A stretch of 64,000 nt of DNA, from positions 13,956,194 through 14,020,193 of the forward strand of contig NC_052405.1 of assembly GCF_009389715.1 (NCBI RefSeq). Direction: 5' to 3'. Source of the DNA: Phoenix dactylifera (Eukaryota > Streptophyta > Magnoliopsida > Arecales > Arecaceae). Below, piece by piece: positions 1 to 12,529 of this stretch. A program made the position numbers and the translations under genes. Positions within the stretch are counted from its first letter, which is position 1. Every line of letters starts with the position of its first letter. A model generated the notes under the pieces. The model was not told the origin of the DNA. It saw nothing but the letters and a program-made list of their open reading frames with translations, and did not search any database.

Positions 1-1160
1 TTCCCTGAGTCGCCCCAAACCTAGATCCCGAGTCGGCACCCTCACTGGCCTACCGGTCCTTCGGGGGAGATGGCCGCCATGCCATCTTTGCCGACTTCTT
101 CCACCTGTCCAAGTTCAACAAACCAGGGGAGTTCGACCGATTAGGAGGGACCACGACCTTAAGGACGACGACCCTGGGGTTGACTGAGCCGTCTTCCTTG
201 GTTGCGGCAGCCCCTTCACGGCTCACAGCGGTCGGATCTTCATGGCCTCCAACCAAGGGTCGATGATCGGCCGCCGGGCTATCTTGTCAAAGCTCAAATC
301 CGGCTCCCCACCTCCTTCCAAGTCTCCACCTGCCTTAACTACCATGGGAGCAGGGGACTTTGTTTGATCCTGCACATCGCCCTCCACCATTGGGGCCGGG
401 AACTTGCACACCACTTCAGCGTGCCCGATTTGCCTGCAACCGTAGCAGAAATTAGGCACATTTTCATATACAAAGGGTTGCCACAGAACCTTGGACTTGC
501 CTTTGATCTGGACTCCGGGCCGTAATGGACTGGTGGCATCGATGACCACCTTGACCCTTGCAAATCCTATCATCTTCTGCTGCTTCGTGATGCCATCGAC
601 GACCAGTAGCCGGCCGACAACCGTGACAATTTTGCAGGATGGTCTCACTCGCCTAGTACTCCACCGGGGAGCTTCGGCATCCGAATCTAGACCATCGTCG
701 TCTTCTTCGTGTCCGACCTCATGACGAAGTCGGGAGCCCATGGCTTCATGGCTAGCAACTGCTCCACCACCACCCAAGGATCGCCGGTGAGGGCGATGTC
801 TCAGTCAGCCGCCGTCTTGAAGCGAAGGGCCAAGTAATTCTCGGCAAGTGGCATAGCCTCCATCTCATGCACAGCCCCCAGAACCGGGCGGCCAAGACTC
901 CAAATGACCATCGCCCAGTTTTCTCAAGCCTTCCTCAAGGCTTCAATCCACTCCTCCGGTAGTTCGAGAACCACTGTGAAATGTCGCCAAAGATTCTCCA
1001 TCGCCTCTTCTGAGATTTGGCGCGTAGCCCATCCCTTCGGCTTCACCCAGCCTTCCTTCTCCTCGCCCGTACCGTCAGTCCCTAAGTCCCACCGACGGCT
1101 GAACTGTCCGCTGCCTTACCCACTATCTCAGCCATTACCGATCGCACACGAATATTGATG
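1..1160 (-). mobile_element. Decayed L1-type LINE, ORF1 portion, running off the left edge
   Basis: Read on the minus strand, the right end starts a gag-like ORF1 near 1130. A DUF4283-type N-terminal region follows (about 1040-700), then a CX2CX4HX4C zinc knuckle (CYGCRQIGHAEVVC, 406-447) preceded by the WQPFVYENVP stretch typical of plant L1-type ORF1. The longest open piece is 184 codons (223-777). It is cut from the upstream part by stops near 895, 810 and 690 and by a frameshift around 660, so no intact protein is made. ORF2 would lie left of base 1. This organisation is known for plant LINEs; the family assignment is by motif only. Confidence 0.8.
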
Positions 1161-1439
1161 CAATCACTAACTTGAGCGAACTAACTTCTAAAAATGTTCT
1201 TAAGCCTTTAGGTAGAATATGATAATTTTTTTTGTTAAAAATATAATAAATATTTTATATATTTTTTCCAAAAAATAAATCCTAAACCAAACGTAAGCTA
1301 TTTTCAAATATATTATTTTTTAAATATATTAAACAAAAATTATTTTTTAAAATATTATATATTCAAATATAAGTTTTTTTAATATTTTAGCATGAAAAAT
1401 TATCCCTGCAGGCCAAACAAGTCCAACCTATCAGGCGGG
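1161..1439. other. AT-rich spacer
   Basis: Very AT-rich stretch with many short A/T runs between the LINE remnant and the GC-richer segment that probably starts the HAL3 transcript. No gene, RNA or clear repeat boundary seen. It could include the HAL3 promoter, but I cannot place a TATA box with confidence among so many A/T runs. Confidence 0.5.
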
Positions 1440-1587
1440 ACAAAATGAGTTGGTGGGTATTTTCTCTCGTTCTTTCCTGCCTCTCTTGACTCCGCCTCAC
1501 GAGGAAGGGCAACCGCCGTGGCTCTGCCAGCGGAAGCGAGGACTGCAGCATCCCCCCTCCCCGAGACACCTTCAGACCCAAGAGCAG
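1440..1587 (+). other. Possible 5' untranslated first exon of the HAL3-like gene
   Basis: A GC-richer, pyrimidine-rich segment ends in a good splice donor (AGAGCAG followed by GTACCC at 1588). The HAL3 start codon exon is preceded by a pyrimidine-rich acceptor ending at 7337, leaving only 22 bases of leader before the ATG, so an upstream non-coding exon is needed. This is the nearest donor-bearing, exon-like segment I see, giving a leader intron of 1588-7337. It is inference: the 5' limit is a guess and another upstream exon is possible. Confidence 0.35.
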
Positions 1588-3999
1588 GTACCCTCTTCCC
1601 TTTTCCTTTGTTCCAATCAGTACTCCATCCCGGAAAGAACTCTTATGCAACCCGAATCCCTAATAAATCACAGACTCCTTTAATCTTTCCCCTAAATCTT
1701 TGTTCTTGATCTCATCATCTTCTTGCCAAGTCTCCGGAAATGTTGGTACGAGTGGCAGATTATTTCATCTCACCATCTTTTTGCTCCGATGGAAGAGCAA
1801 ATTTGTTCTAGTCAATGCCATTGTTCGCACCCGTGTTTCATGTTTGTTATCGCCGTCCATGTTTAAAACTTTAATCTTTAGGTTTATGAGATAAGCTTAG
1901 CATCAATCTTGTGCTCAAGAGGGGCTTCTCATGAAAGAGTTGGTGGGAACAAAATTTTGGGAATAAAATTTGATCAGAAAAGAAACTGCAGAAGGATTTT
2001 TAGACCTGAACCGAAGCTTATCGAGTCATGCTTGTTTTTTAGGGCATGTTGAGAAGAAGGCATCAAAAACTTTTTTTGCATGGGAAAATGATTATTCTGG
2101 TTGTTTAACTTACAGAAAGGCATGTGATAACAAAACAAGCGGCAATTTTTGTTTTCTTTCTCAATTTTCGGATATGTAAAATTTGACCACCCCCACCCGA
2201 AAAAAAGAAGGGAAAGGAAACTGTGGATTTAGGGCGTGGAGAAACCTTTTTTTTCTTTTGACGAAGCAATGGGTACTGTGTTGAAAGAATTTTATTAAAA
2301 GAGGCGTAGAGAACTACTTCTGTTCAAATACTGACTTTTTAACTGGACTAATTTGTTGAAAAACCGAATTTCCCTTTTATTTCCAGGAGAATAAAAAAAA
2401 GGTTACCTAACTGAACTTTGATATGCATGGATCTGGTATGGCAGTGTAAATGGGAACAAAATTGGAGCAAATACCTCAATATTTTCAACTCTATCATCGG
2501 GGTGGTCAATTATTCTGCTTAGGTCCCAAATGGCCCCTTATTATGATTTTGCCACTTAGCCTAGAAGCTCCCATGTCTTAGTTAGTTGATTAGATTCCAA
2601 GCATAAAAGGGAACATCAGAGGAAGGATTGGTCTTGGGTGGGTAAAATGCAGTTTTGAAAGGCAGGTCATAATACGTTGCAGGTTTGCTTCTTTTTGTGT
2701 GATAACTGCTGAATGAGCAACACATGGGAGGAGAAATTAAGTGGACTCTTTTGCATGGGCAACTACTGGGATGTGGAAAGTAGTCTTCTAGTGGATGGTG
2801 GATGATGATGCTTCAAAGAGTTCCTTCATTATTGCTCTGACTTTTATATTGTAACTTGGAGATGAATTTGATTTCTTATGTCAAACCCAGTCATTTGCTT
2901 GTTTAAACTCATTCCTAGCCTTGGGAATTCTTTTTTACTTGCTTTCTAGAGGCATATGTTTAATTGTGTCATCAACAAGGTTGGCCTTTCTGCTGCTAAC
3001 TATGCTTTATGTTTCAGGCTAATGTCTCTCTCTTTTCTACAGCTGCCACTGTTGATAATTCAAAACCAATTCATGGTTGGTGGGAATTAATTCATAACAT
3101 CTCGATTCTTAGATGGATAATATTTTAATTGATATAATGACCCTATCATCTGAGGCAAGACCTGGTGGCAAAGTGGCTGCATGCTATTTATAGGATTGAT
3201 GAATACTCTATTGTCCATCTGTTGCAGTTTGACACCAATTATCTCTGGCATATACTCTATATTTTTCTTACATGATATTCAGCTCATTTTCAGACCAAGC
3301 CATATAGTTAAGCTCTAGAGCTGTAGAAAATATGTTAAGGTGTTCCATTGACAACTTTATTTGTTATACTTATTCATAGCAGATACCTTGGAATAAGGGT
3401 TTACAAAATGAGATGCCTTGAAACAACATATATCTATCATTAACCTTAAGTTGTTTTCTTCAGAATTAAAAGTTTCACTTAACTTATTCATAGCAACATC
3501 AGATAACCTGTGACAACCAACGGGAACTATCATGCTCAGCTTGGTTTCTTAGTCGCTCACTGCTTTTTGTTAATAGTCGCTTTTCAGACCCCTGCTTTTT
3601 GTTAATAGTCACTGCATCAAAGGCAGGCAGTGATCATAATATGCTCAAGGCCATCTCTTTAATTCACTGTCCAGTCTGATTTTGTTATAGATGCCTTTTT
3701 CATCTCTGCATTTGATAATGGAATAAAGTAACAATAGTTGTTTTTTTCCTCTTGGTAGCTGTTATAATTGCAGTCACAAAATTTGTGTTGTTAGTTATGA
3801 ATGAGAATGATTGCACCATTTGGTCAATTTAAAATTTGGCCCATGTTCTTTAGCATTCCCATTGTAAATCCAAATTGGCGTTCCCTCCTCCTCTAGTCTT
3901 ATCATTTATTGCTATCACATATACAAGTTATATGCATTAGTGTGCCCTCCCTTGAACAGCAACAGTTAGTGCATTAATATTTTTCTTTTTGCTTTTTTC

Positions 4000-6310
4000 T
4001 TTTTTTTTGGTAGAGAGATAGAAGAGTTAGGCTGAAGCCTAACTCAAATTTATTGCAACTAAAATTGAACTAGGTCAGCAGGGGCTAACCGACCAAAGGA
4101 GAGGAGTTAAATAGGAAATATGAAAGAGTATGGTGGAAGAGATTAAGGTAATAAGGTAAGAACAGGGTCCATCTTCCTTCTCATTTTATCAATGCAAAAC
4201 CTTGTCAATCTTCCTTCTCATTTTAGCAGTGCAAAACCTAGTCCAGTCCCTATCGGGAAGTAGATGTTGTCATAGACTATTGGGATGTTCTACTATTGCT
4301 TCTAGAAACTATTGAATTCCTTTCCAATCATAGACACCAGTTTGTAACTGAGATGATAACATCCCATCCAACCCTCTTTTTCTTGATCTCCAATCAGTCC
4401 ACAGCTCTCATATTGTTGTAGGGAAGTCCATGACTCCAAACAAAGATCCAAGCTGAGCCTGGATATCATTGAAGTAGATGCAAACCAGAAATAGATGATC
4501 TGTCAACTCCTCATGGTTCTAAGAAAAGGGCATGTTGCCAGATGACTTCAATTTCATTTTCTTTAGTTTCATGCAGATATCTTATTAAGAATTAGAGGCC
4601 AGTTGAACAACCTGACCTTCTAAAAGAACAGGACACTTCCATATCTTCGATGGATGCCTTTCTTGAACTCCTTGGTTATTTAAAATTCTGTATGCCTTAT
4701 TAACAGAAACTATTTAGCCACATGTCATTCCAATATGTAGGTCCATCATCAACTAAAAGACATCCTCTTGTAGTGGATGCCAGTATCTCTGATAAAAGAA
4801 GCTGGGAAACCCATTCAACCCTGGAGCCTTGTCAGTAGGCAAATCAAGAACAGCGTTCTTCAGTTCCTTTGTCAAAATGTCTTCCAGTGAGTATAGATCC
4901 ACTTTCTCTTCTACGTACAGATTACCCAATCAGCAACAACGCTACTCTGTTGAAGAATGCCAAACGACTTTGAAAAGGAGTGGAATTGATCTTCTATTAC
5001 TTTCTGCTCATCCACAATATTGCCATCTGTGTCCAGATCATTTATCTTGGAAAAAAGGTTTTTTTTCCTTCTCATGTTAGAAGCGGACCTATGAAAAGAG
5101 GATGTATTTTTATCACCCTCTTTGACCAAGTCATGCGTAAGGTTTCCTCCTTCTTAAGTACATCTTTTAGTTCTACTTTGAGATTATACTACCTTTAATA
5201 TCTTTCCTCCAGGGATACAAGGTGCTCATCTTCTTCACAGTCTAGCCATCTAATTTAGGAGGGAGTTTCTTTTCTTTTTTTTTTGTGGCTTCATTATGTA
5301 AGCCTAGTAATTAGAAATCAATGCTTAGCCACCAGCCTAGCTGCTGGTGAGTCCAGATTTTGTCCTTCATTCAACCATTTCTCAATTAGTTGATCAAAAT
5401 GTGGATATTCTAGCCATAGCTCAAATTTGAAATTTTTGCTGAGCTTCTCGATGGGGATCATTCTGAGCATCAGCAGTGCATGGATGAATGAGGAATTGGG
5501 TAAAAGGAATTGCCTGAGAGATAGTAAAAATATCATGCTGCTCTAAGGATACTAGGAATTGATCTAATTTGGTGAAACTAGGGTCCTCTCTTTTGTTTGA
5601 CAAGGTAAAATTTATCCCTACCAAAGGAACATCTATTAGATTCCACTGCTTAACAAAGTTATTACACTAAAATTTGCTAATTCTGCCACTAGCTATGCCC
5701 TTCCACTCATTGCTGAATCTAGCACTATTGAAGTCACCGGCATATACCAAGGACCGGCCCATAAGGATTACACAGCCCCCAATTCCTCCTAGAAAGTATC
5801 AAATTGAGATCTCGTATAGGGTCCATAAACATTTTAACAACTCAGGCTTGATTGGTAGACTTAGAAGCAGACTGATAGAGAGAAAACACCTTTCTGAAGA
5901 CAAGCACCATTCAAACTCTGAGTCTCAGCAAGTCAATATAATATACCATCTGAAGAATTTCTTTCTCATCCTGCAAATGAACTAGAGTGCTTGATTCCTC
6001 TGCAACACATGCATTTGAGTGCATTTTGGTAGGTAGTTATGTAATGTCCTGACTCCAATAGAGAAGAGACCAGGTAAGGACACCTCACAATTGCTAGAAG
6101 CCTCTCCTTTAAGAGAAGAAATGTTGAGGCAATAAAGGACCCACCTTGGTTTGTGGAGTTTTTTTGTTTGTTTTTGGGTAAAACAAGTTGTTGAAGTTCA
6201 ACCTGTCGGTTAATAACTCCCTTAAAAGCAGAGTAAATGGGTGAGGAAGGGGACTTGATATCTTCAGTAGAAAGAGGATGGATATTCCTTCTTGCAACAT
6301 GCCTGCTTGG
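4000..6310 (-). mobile_element. Internally deleted L1-type LINE inside the HAL3 leader intron
   Basis: On the minus strand from right to left there are ORF2 pieces in LINE order. The endonuclease end includes a GDFNSARFS motif (about 5745-5705) and the segment NFTLSNKREDPSF (about 5610-5570). The linker before reverse transcriptase carries KEGDKNTSSFHRSASN (about 5125-5075). The start of reverse transcriptase (KAPG-DGFP-like, about 4820) follows. Soon after comes a degenerate zf-RVT/HCH-type region (about 4640-4480), so the catalytic core of reverse transcriptase is missing. A T-run near 4003-4012 is the probable poly-A tail. Several stops and frameshifts are present, so the copy is dead. The right limit is approximate. 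Confidence 0.75.
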
Positions 6311-7359
6311 TGGGGATCCAGAGAGAATAAATTTGAAGGGCTGAACGTTACATTACTGATCTCTTCAGAATAGTTATGGGATAGTGGTTTTAATAGCTAT
6401 CTAGCTGTTCCCCTGCAATTATGGTGCCCTTCAAACTACACTTGTGACAGCTGCTATGGATATCTCCAAATTGACCTAGTAAGGTGCTTTGATTTCTTGC
6501 TAACCCCCCAATCCTCATTAAAATAAATAAATATTGTAATTTCCTTCTGTGTCCAGATCCTGACTGTGATGGATTTTTATTTAATAGTAATAAGGTCTTC
6601 TCCAGTATATTTGTACATATCCAATCATCTCTATCTATAGGAGCAAAGATAGGCTGTAATTGTTAGTTGAAGCAAAATTTTTGATTCTTTGTTGTCCACA
6701 TACTTGTTGGAAGGTTGGGAAATTAACTGCAGCAGTGTTGCTTTTTAACTGGCGGGCAGGATCTGCACTCTGGAAATTGAAACCATGTTGAGAGTTCGAA
6801 AATAGAATTTATATGCCATAGCTGATGCAAGACCATGGTGCAATATTCTTTCTCCTACTCTTCACTCTCTACCTTTACTCCTAGAACACCCATTGCTATA
6901 CATTCTCAGTTTGTCTAATTGTTTGTATATTATTTTCATCGGTAATAGTTCAATCAGAATTGTGTAACTTGGGAATTTCTTTCTATGTGATGATGAAAAC
7001 CAAAAGTGTTTAGTCTTCAACACAATCAACTTAGTTTGCCATCTAATTTTCTTGATCTTGATAGCTTTAGATGTTGGGATTACCTTGTAAGATTGTAATA
7101 ATTTTATCCTTCACCTGACCATGAAATATATTGAAGCAGGTCGTACGGAAAGGAACTGTGCATATATTCTAAAATCTCAGCAAGACTATTGGCAGAATAG
7201 ACAGTGCTTTCACATGTTTGATATACATAGTCTTTCTGCAACATTTTAAAAAGACTGCTCTAACTGTATGATATCTCGCTATGGATTTATATTGTTCAAT
7301 GACCGGTTCCTTGCTATATTTTCTGGTTTCTCTTTAGCACAACTTCCTAAGAGGAACTG

Positions 7360-8237
7360 ATGGCTGTGGAGGCATCATCAGAACATACAGTGCAAGAGGG
7401 TGCACAGCATGTTAAACCACGGATTCTCCTGGCTGCTACTGGAAGTGTAGCTGCTATTAAATTTGAAAGTCTTTGTCGTAGTTTTTCTGAGTGGGCAGAA
7501 GTGAGAGCAGTAGCTACAAAGTCATCCTTATATTTTTTAGATAAAGCATCGTTTCCAAGGGATGTGACTCTTTATACAGATGATGATGAATGGTCTAGTT
7601 GGAATAAAATTGGAGATGGAGTGTTGCACATTGAATTACGAAAATGGGCAGATATTATGGTAATCGCCCCATTATCAGCAAATACCCTAGCCAAGGTATG
7701 TTTGATTTAATCCATTAAACTGCTTCTTTGGACTTAAATGGCTCCATAAATCTGTGTCAAGGGGGATTTTGAAGTGTTTGAACGCATATTCCATGTAGTA
7801 AGGCAATGCAAAAAGAATTTGTTGTTGATTTCTGTTGATCATTATGTCTTTCTTCACTGAAGTACTAGCAATTCCATAGTCTCTGCTACTGTAGTTTTAC
7901 TTGATACGTTGCTTTATATGGTGTTGATTCATTTTCTTCTTCCCTTGAGTAGATTGCAGGAGGACTGTGTGGCAACCTACTAACATGCATTGTGCGAGCC
8001 TGGGATTACAGAAAGCCTTTGTATGTTGCTCCTGCCATGAACACCTTCATGTGGCATAACCCCTTCACAAAACACCATCTGGAAGCAATCAACGAACTTG
8101 GTATAGTCTTGATCCCTCCCATCACGAAGAGGTTAGCTTGTGGAGATTATGGAAATGGGGCAATGGCTGAACCTTCCATGATCTATAACACAGTGAGGCT
8201 TTCTTACAAACCATCACCTGTAAATGGATCTGGGTGA
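7360..8237 (+). CDS. HAL3: HAL3-type phosphopantothenoylcysteine decarboxylase
   Basis: Flavoprotein that decarboxylates 4'-phosphopantothenoylcysteine to 4'-phosphopantetheine in coenzyme A synthesis; plant HAL3 proteins are also linked to salt tolerance. Two coding exons, 7360-7695 and 7953-8237, join in phase 0 with GT/AG borders to give 206 residues, close to the 209 of Arabidopsis HAL3a. Seen in the protein: the flavin-binding start ILLAATGSVAAIK (22-34), catalytic His90 in GDGVLHIEL, APLSANTLAK (103-112), the PAMNTFMW substrate motif with Asn142 (139-146), and the active-site Cys175 in LACGDYGNGAMAEPS. All key residues keep the Arabidopsis numbering, so the gene looks functional. The ATG follows a 22-base leader after an acceptor at 7336-7337. 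The C-terminal tail after residue 190 is low-similarity, as usual in plants. Stop TGA at 8235-8237. Confidence 0.95.
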
Positions 8238-9247
8238 CACTTAAATGTTCTTAGGTGTCAATCAAGTTTTCATCCTAACATTTTCTCTGCAGCTGCCTTG
8301 TTATGTTTTGTATAATGAAATATTTTATTTTAAAAAAAATGCTGTTGGTGTTTGAAGTTTCAACTTGTTAGATTTTAGGTTATCCTCACAGGAATGTGGT
8401 TCTTTTTTGTTGCTTCTAACTGGAGTGACTTTGGAAGTAGAGCTGTTGAATACTTCAAAAATCTTCTGTAACCTTGAAGGGCTGTGATATGCAGGAACGA
8501 AATGGACTGCAATCGATCTGTGATCCCAATTTTAATGTGAGTAGATAGATATCAAGATAGTTGGAATACTCGTTTGGTTTACTGTTCTCTATAATAGTCT
8601 TTAACACGGACCTGTAATTAGGAATCGCTTGACAGGTTGACAGAATTTTTCCAGTCACACTCTCTGAGCTTTGCCTATTGATTGATTAGATTCTGTATGG
8701 ATGAAGAACGATTGTCTAAGGGCTGTGAGGAAGAAGTAGGATTTAACCAAATCCAGTAGATCACTAGAACAGTCGTGGACTGCTCTGGCATCCCTGGATA
8801 GGCTCGGAGAGGGTTTTTGAGCAAGATACATCATATTTGAAGGCTAATTTCAACTTCTTAATTTTTGGTGTCTCAAGCATTAAAACTAAGCTCTCCATAA
8901 GTATCATGGGAATATGTTTTTCCCCTAATCTTCAATAAAATAGGTTAGTCAAGATAAAAGGTTTTTTTTCAGGTGAAATTTTGATCGGTTGTGATTCATA
9001 ATTCGGGAGGAAGTGGGAGACAAAATTGATATACGAGTCAAAGATTTAACTTCATAAAAATTATATATATTTTTTATGACTATAGTCACTAGTTATAACT
9101 ATTTGAGGAAAATTGTGACTCCTTCCAACTATAAGGGAATCTGATCTGGATTTTGTAAGGGTTGATCTTTTTAGTATGAATAGAGATATTATAATAAAAG
9201 AAAAGGAGATTTAGAACCTTACTTTTATATTTTTGTTATTTTATTTT
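8238..9247. other. HAL3 3' UTR and spacer
   Basis: The 3' untranslated region begins after TGA 8237. Candidate poly-A signals are the AATGAA/ATTTTATTTTAAA run near 8313-8335. Beyond that I see unremarkable AT-rich spacer with no coding or RNA signal. Confidence 0.5.
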
Positions 9248-9487
9248 AAGAAAATCGAGTTGAACAAGTTAAAGAATTTTTTTTTTAATTAGATCACTGT
9301 CCAGTTGCACTATATATTTATGGAGATAAAAGAACATGTTCAAAATTATTGGCTTTTTTTATTATTTTATTCTAGAAAATTCAAATTGAGCAAGTCAAAG
9401 AAAATCATTTCTTCTTCTTGATTGGATTGCAATCCAGTTGTATCATATATTTATGGAGACAAAAGAGCATGTCCAAAATCATTGGTT
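9248..9487. repeat. Two-copy tandem duplication, about 125 bp
   Basis: Bases about 9248-9352 and 9373-9487 are two diverged copies of one unit. Each contains, in order, a GA(A/G)CAAGTNAAAGAA-like motif, a T- or CTT-rich run, a CCAGTTG motif, TATATTTATGGAGA and a CATGT(T/C)CAAAAT(T/C)ATTGG motif. No coding potential. Confidence 0.7.
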
Positions 9488-9874
9488 GTTGGATACATAC
9501 ATACATGTAGTGTGAGGTTCAAGTTACATCTAATATAACTTTTGTAGAATTGCATCTTTTGAATTAGATGATAAAGATTCTACATTGACGATGTAAGCTA
9601 TTGAATATGATCTACTACCTCTAAACTACTTAAACATCAAATATCATTTGATTTAAAGATCTCTAGCTTATACATCAAGTGGTCAACAATTGAACAATTT
9701 AAATAATACAAAACGTTTTGACAAATTAACACATTGTAAGGAGTTTCCAAATTACATGAATTTTAGTGTGTGAGTAACTAAGATAGTAGATCCCATTTAA
9801 TGGTTCAGATCATCAATGCAAGACCTTCATCATCCAATTCAGAAAAAGGTATAACTTGATCCTTACCTATATAT

Positions 9875-9877
<3 letters not shown>

Positions 9878-9940
<63 letters not shown>

Positions 9941-9941
9941 G
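9878..9941. repeat. Compound microsatellite (TC)n(TA)n
   Basis: About 18 TC dinucleotides (9880-9914) pass directly into about 13 AT dinucleotides (9915-9940). Simple sequence repeat in the HAL3-cystinosin spacer. Confidence 0.97.
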
Positions 9942-10859
9942 TGAGATAATTTATAAGGTATACACATAAGTAACAAAATTGTAAGGATATTCACATAATT
10001 TTAAATATTAAGGATATACATGCAAAAACCCTTATAAAATAAATACATCTTAAAAATAAAATTAAATTACTACAAATGAACATCACATAATCATGTAATA
10101 TTGATAATTATAGTAACATAGTTAATCTAAATTATACCAAAACATTAGATATGCAATAAATTATCGTGACAGGTAAATAGACATTACATATCTTAGTAAA
10201 ATTAAATGCTAAATAAAGATGGACAGCATAATAATTATTTATATACATATATAAGATCATTTTAATCTATATACTCAAATTTATTCTAATTTTAGAATTA
10301 CATTAAATGATGAGCATAAATATTTTTTGCAAAATAAAATCATTTTAACTAAGGATTATTTGTTTACATCATGAAATGTTAAAAAAAAAGTTGCACTTTT
10401 ATTCAATTGGGCATAAATACAAGGACATACAGATAGTTAATGAAGAGCAAAACGAAACAAAAAAAAATTATATTATTTATAGGTCATATCAACATTATTC
10501 TTTTCTTTATTGATATTTTTTCAATCGGCAGGATGAGAAGTGGTTTTCTGTAAGCACCCTTTTTGAAAAAGTCCTTGACTTTATGCTTTCCCCCCTGAAT
10601 TTTGCAATAGACTAACGAACACTTAAAAAAGCTTGATATAATACTGGTGGAGAAATTTGATAGCTAATATTGTCACATTATATATAGGGATTAGAAGGGT
10701 GATCTTGAAAAGTTGGATGGCTAAACCGACAGAAGTCGTGATGGAAATAATAATCATATTTGGAGCTAAATTCTCTTACAAACATTCTTGTTCTATAGCT
10801 CATTATCTACCGGCTCCTTCTATCAATATTTTTTTTTAAAAATAACGGATGCTAAAACA

Positions 10860-11056
10860 TCAATTTAACAAATTAATTCTATTTTCACAAAGGTTTAGGG
10901 TATTAGAAGTATTTGGATATCGAATCCTCCAAGTTTGGAGGATTAAGTATATGTAGAGAAGGGATACCTCCCACATGAATTTAACAAATTAATCCTAATT
11001 TCACCAAGGTTTGGGGTATTTGAGGTATTTGTGTATCAAATCCTCCAAGTTACAAG
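10860..11056. repeat. Short diverged tandem duplication
   Basis: The stretch about 10862-10946 recurs at 10978-11055. Both copies share AATTTAACAAATTAAT, a TTTCAC(A/C)AAGGTTT(A/G)GGGTATT block and AATCCTCCAAGTT. The first copy is followed by its own small inverted repeat (CCTCCAAGTTTGGAGG, 10928-10943). Confidence 0.65.
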
Positions 11057-11469
11057 ATGGCAGCCATTGTAACAAGTTCATTTGGCACAAATAAGAACTA
11101 TTAATTATAACCTTGGTAAAATAACATCTCTCTTCAAAATTTAAAATTTTAAGAATTTTCTCTCCAAATTTTGTACCACCTTAATATACATAACTTTTGA
11201 TCATGTAAACAGTGATTTGGATAATAATGCCTGCTATTATCTGTTATTTTCCATTTCAATGCTGCTATAACAGTTATTATTTTAATATCATATAGTTTCA
11301 GATGCCATAGAATGGGACAAATACAGGTTATTATAAACATCATAACAATCAATAATAATTTTACAGTAAAATATATATATTTTTTTATCTTACCATATAA
11401 TGTTAATTCTTGTGATGTGCCGCTGTAGGTGTTCCCCACTTCATTCATTTTTCTTTTCGTGAGAATCTG

Positions 11470-11945
11470 TGCGGTTATATATTTAGTCCTACATCAGTTA
11501 TTTGCTGGAAGATTTTAAGTATTTATACAAAGCTAAATAATTTAAAATATACCTTTTGACTATTTTTTTATATATGAGATTTTAAGTTACGACAAATAGT
11601 ATAAAAGCCGATCCATCCGATAGCCTATATGGACTAGGGATACTACAATACGAATTCATTAAGGCTGATCATGAATCGATAATTATACTTATGATTAGAT
11701 TTAAATAGATTTGGACCTTTAGCCTAAGAGAACGTCAAAGCTTCAACAGAGAAGGATGTGAGAACCGTGCGACATATATTTAGTCCGATATCGATTATTT
11801 GCCGAAAAGACCTTGGATACTTATATAAGCCTAAAAAAGCCAAAAATCTGTGCGGCATGTGTTAAATCCCATCTCAGTTATTCATTAAGGACACCTTAAG
11901 TATTTATATAAGACTAACGGGTCCAAAATATATTTTTTGACTTTT
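11470..11945 (+). repeat. Three dispersed copies of a promoter-like unit (USE-like box plus TATA)
   Basis: Three related units carry a box resembling the plant snRNA upstream sequence element (RTCCCACATCG): 11485-11496, 11782-11793 and 11864-11876. Each is followed 25-27 bases later by TTTATA/TTATATAAG at 11522, 11821 and 11903. Each is also preceded by GTGCG(G/A). The boxes carry one to three mismatches. No U1, U2, U4, U5 or U6 body follows, so these are more likely fragments of a repeat that carries such a promoter. See findings. Confidence 0.5.
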
Positions 11946-12480
11946 TTTTTTTTAATGCGGTGCCAAGCAGTGTTACGTTTTCTCATTCCTATCTCATCAA
12001 AATTAAATTGACGTGTAATCACAAATTCTAAAATCCATCTTTTTCTTATAATAATTATTTATTTTATGTAAATAAATCTTTTTACTATTTTTTTATAATA
12101 TAATCAGACCTTGTTCTACATGTGTGTAGTATTTATTATTTTATTTTTAATACAAAACGCATGAATCTCACTTTCCCAGCGGTTATTGAAATCGTGAACC
12201 AGATAAACTTTCTTAAAAGTCACCTCCAGTTGGTGCAAACGCGTCCACATTCATCTCCACGACGCACTTGTCCTACGTTCCAAACCAGCTTCATCCAAAC
12301 CCCGCATACATCGTAAAACTCCAACATCAGCTTTCCGGAAATACCTCTCTTTTCAGCAACAATAACACTTCCTACCGATATGGTTCCTCCGTAAATAATA
12401 TTCAAATCTAAGGGCCTTATTTCCGACAGTTGGCCACGTTAGTTCTTCCTGTTATTAAGTATCGAAGGGGAGAAAAGGAG

Positions 12481-12520
12481 AGAAAAATTCGTAAAAAGAG
12501 AGAAAAATTCGTAAAAAGAG
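12481..12520 (+). repeat. Perfect 20-bp tandem repeat in the cystinosin 5' leader
   Basis: A 20-base A-rich unit (AGAAAAATTCGTAAAAAGAG) occurs twice back to back at 12481-12500 and 12501-12520, ending nine bases before the ATG at 12530. A third, partial unit (AAAGGAGAGAAAAATTC-like) precedes it. It is in the probable 5' UTR, so copy number could vary between alleles. Confidence 0.85.
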
Positions 12521-12529
12521 GGGAAAAAA

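Noticed and set aside
11485..11945. Functional snRNA genes
   Set aside because: USE-like and TATA-like boxes are present, but no U-snRNA body follows any of the three units beyond a few matching bases.
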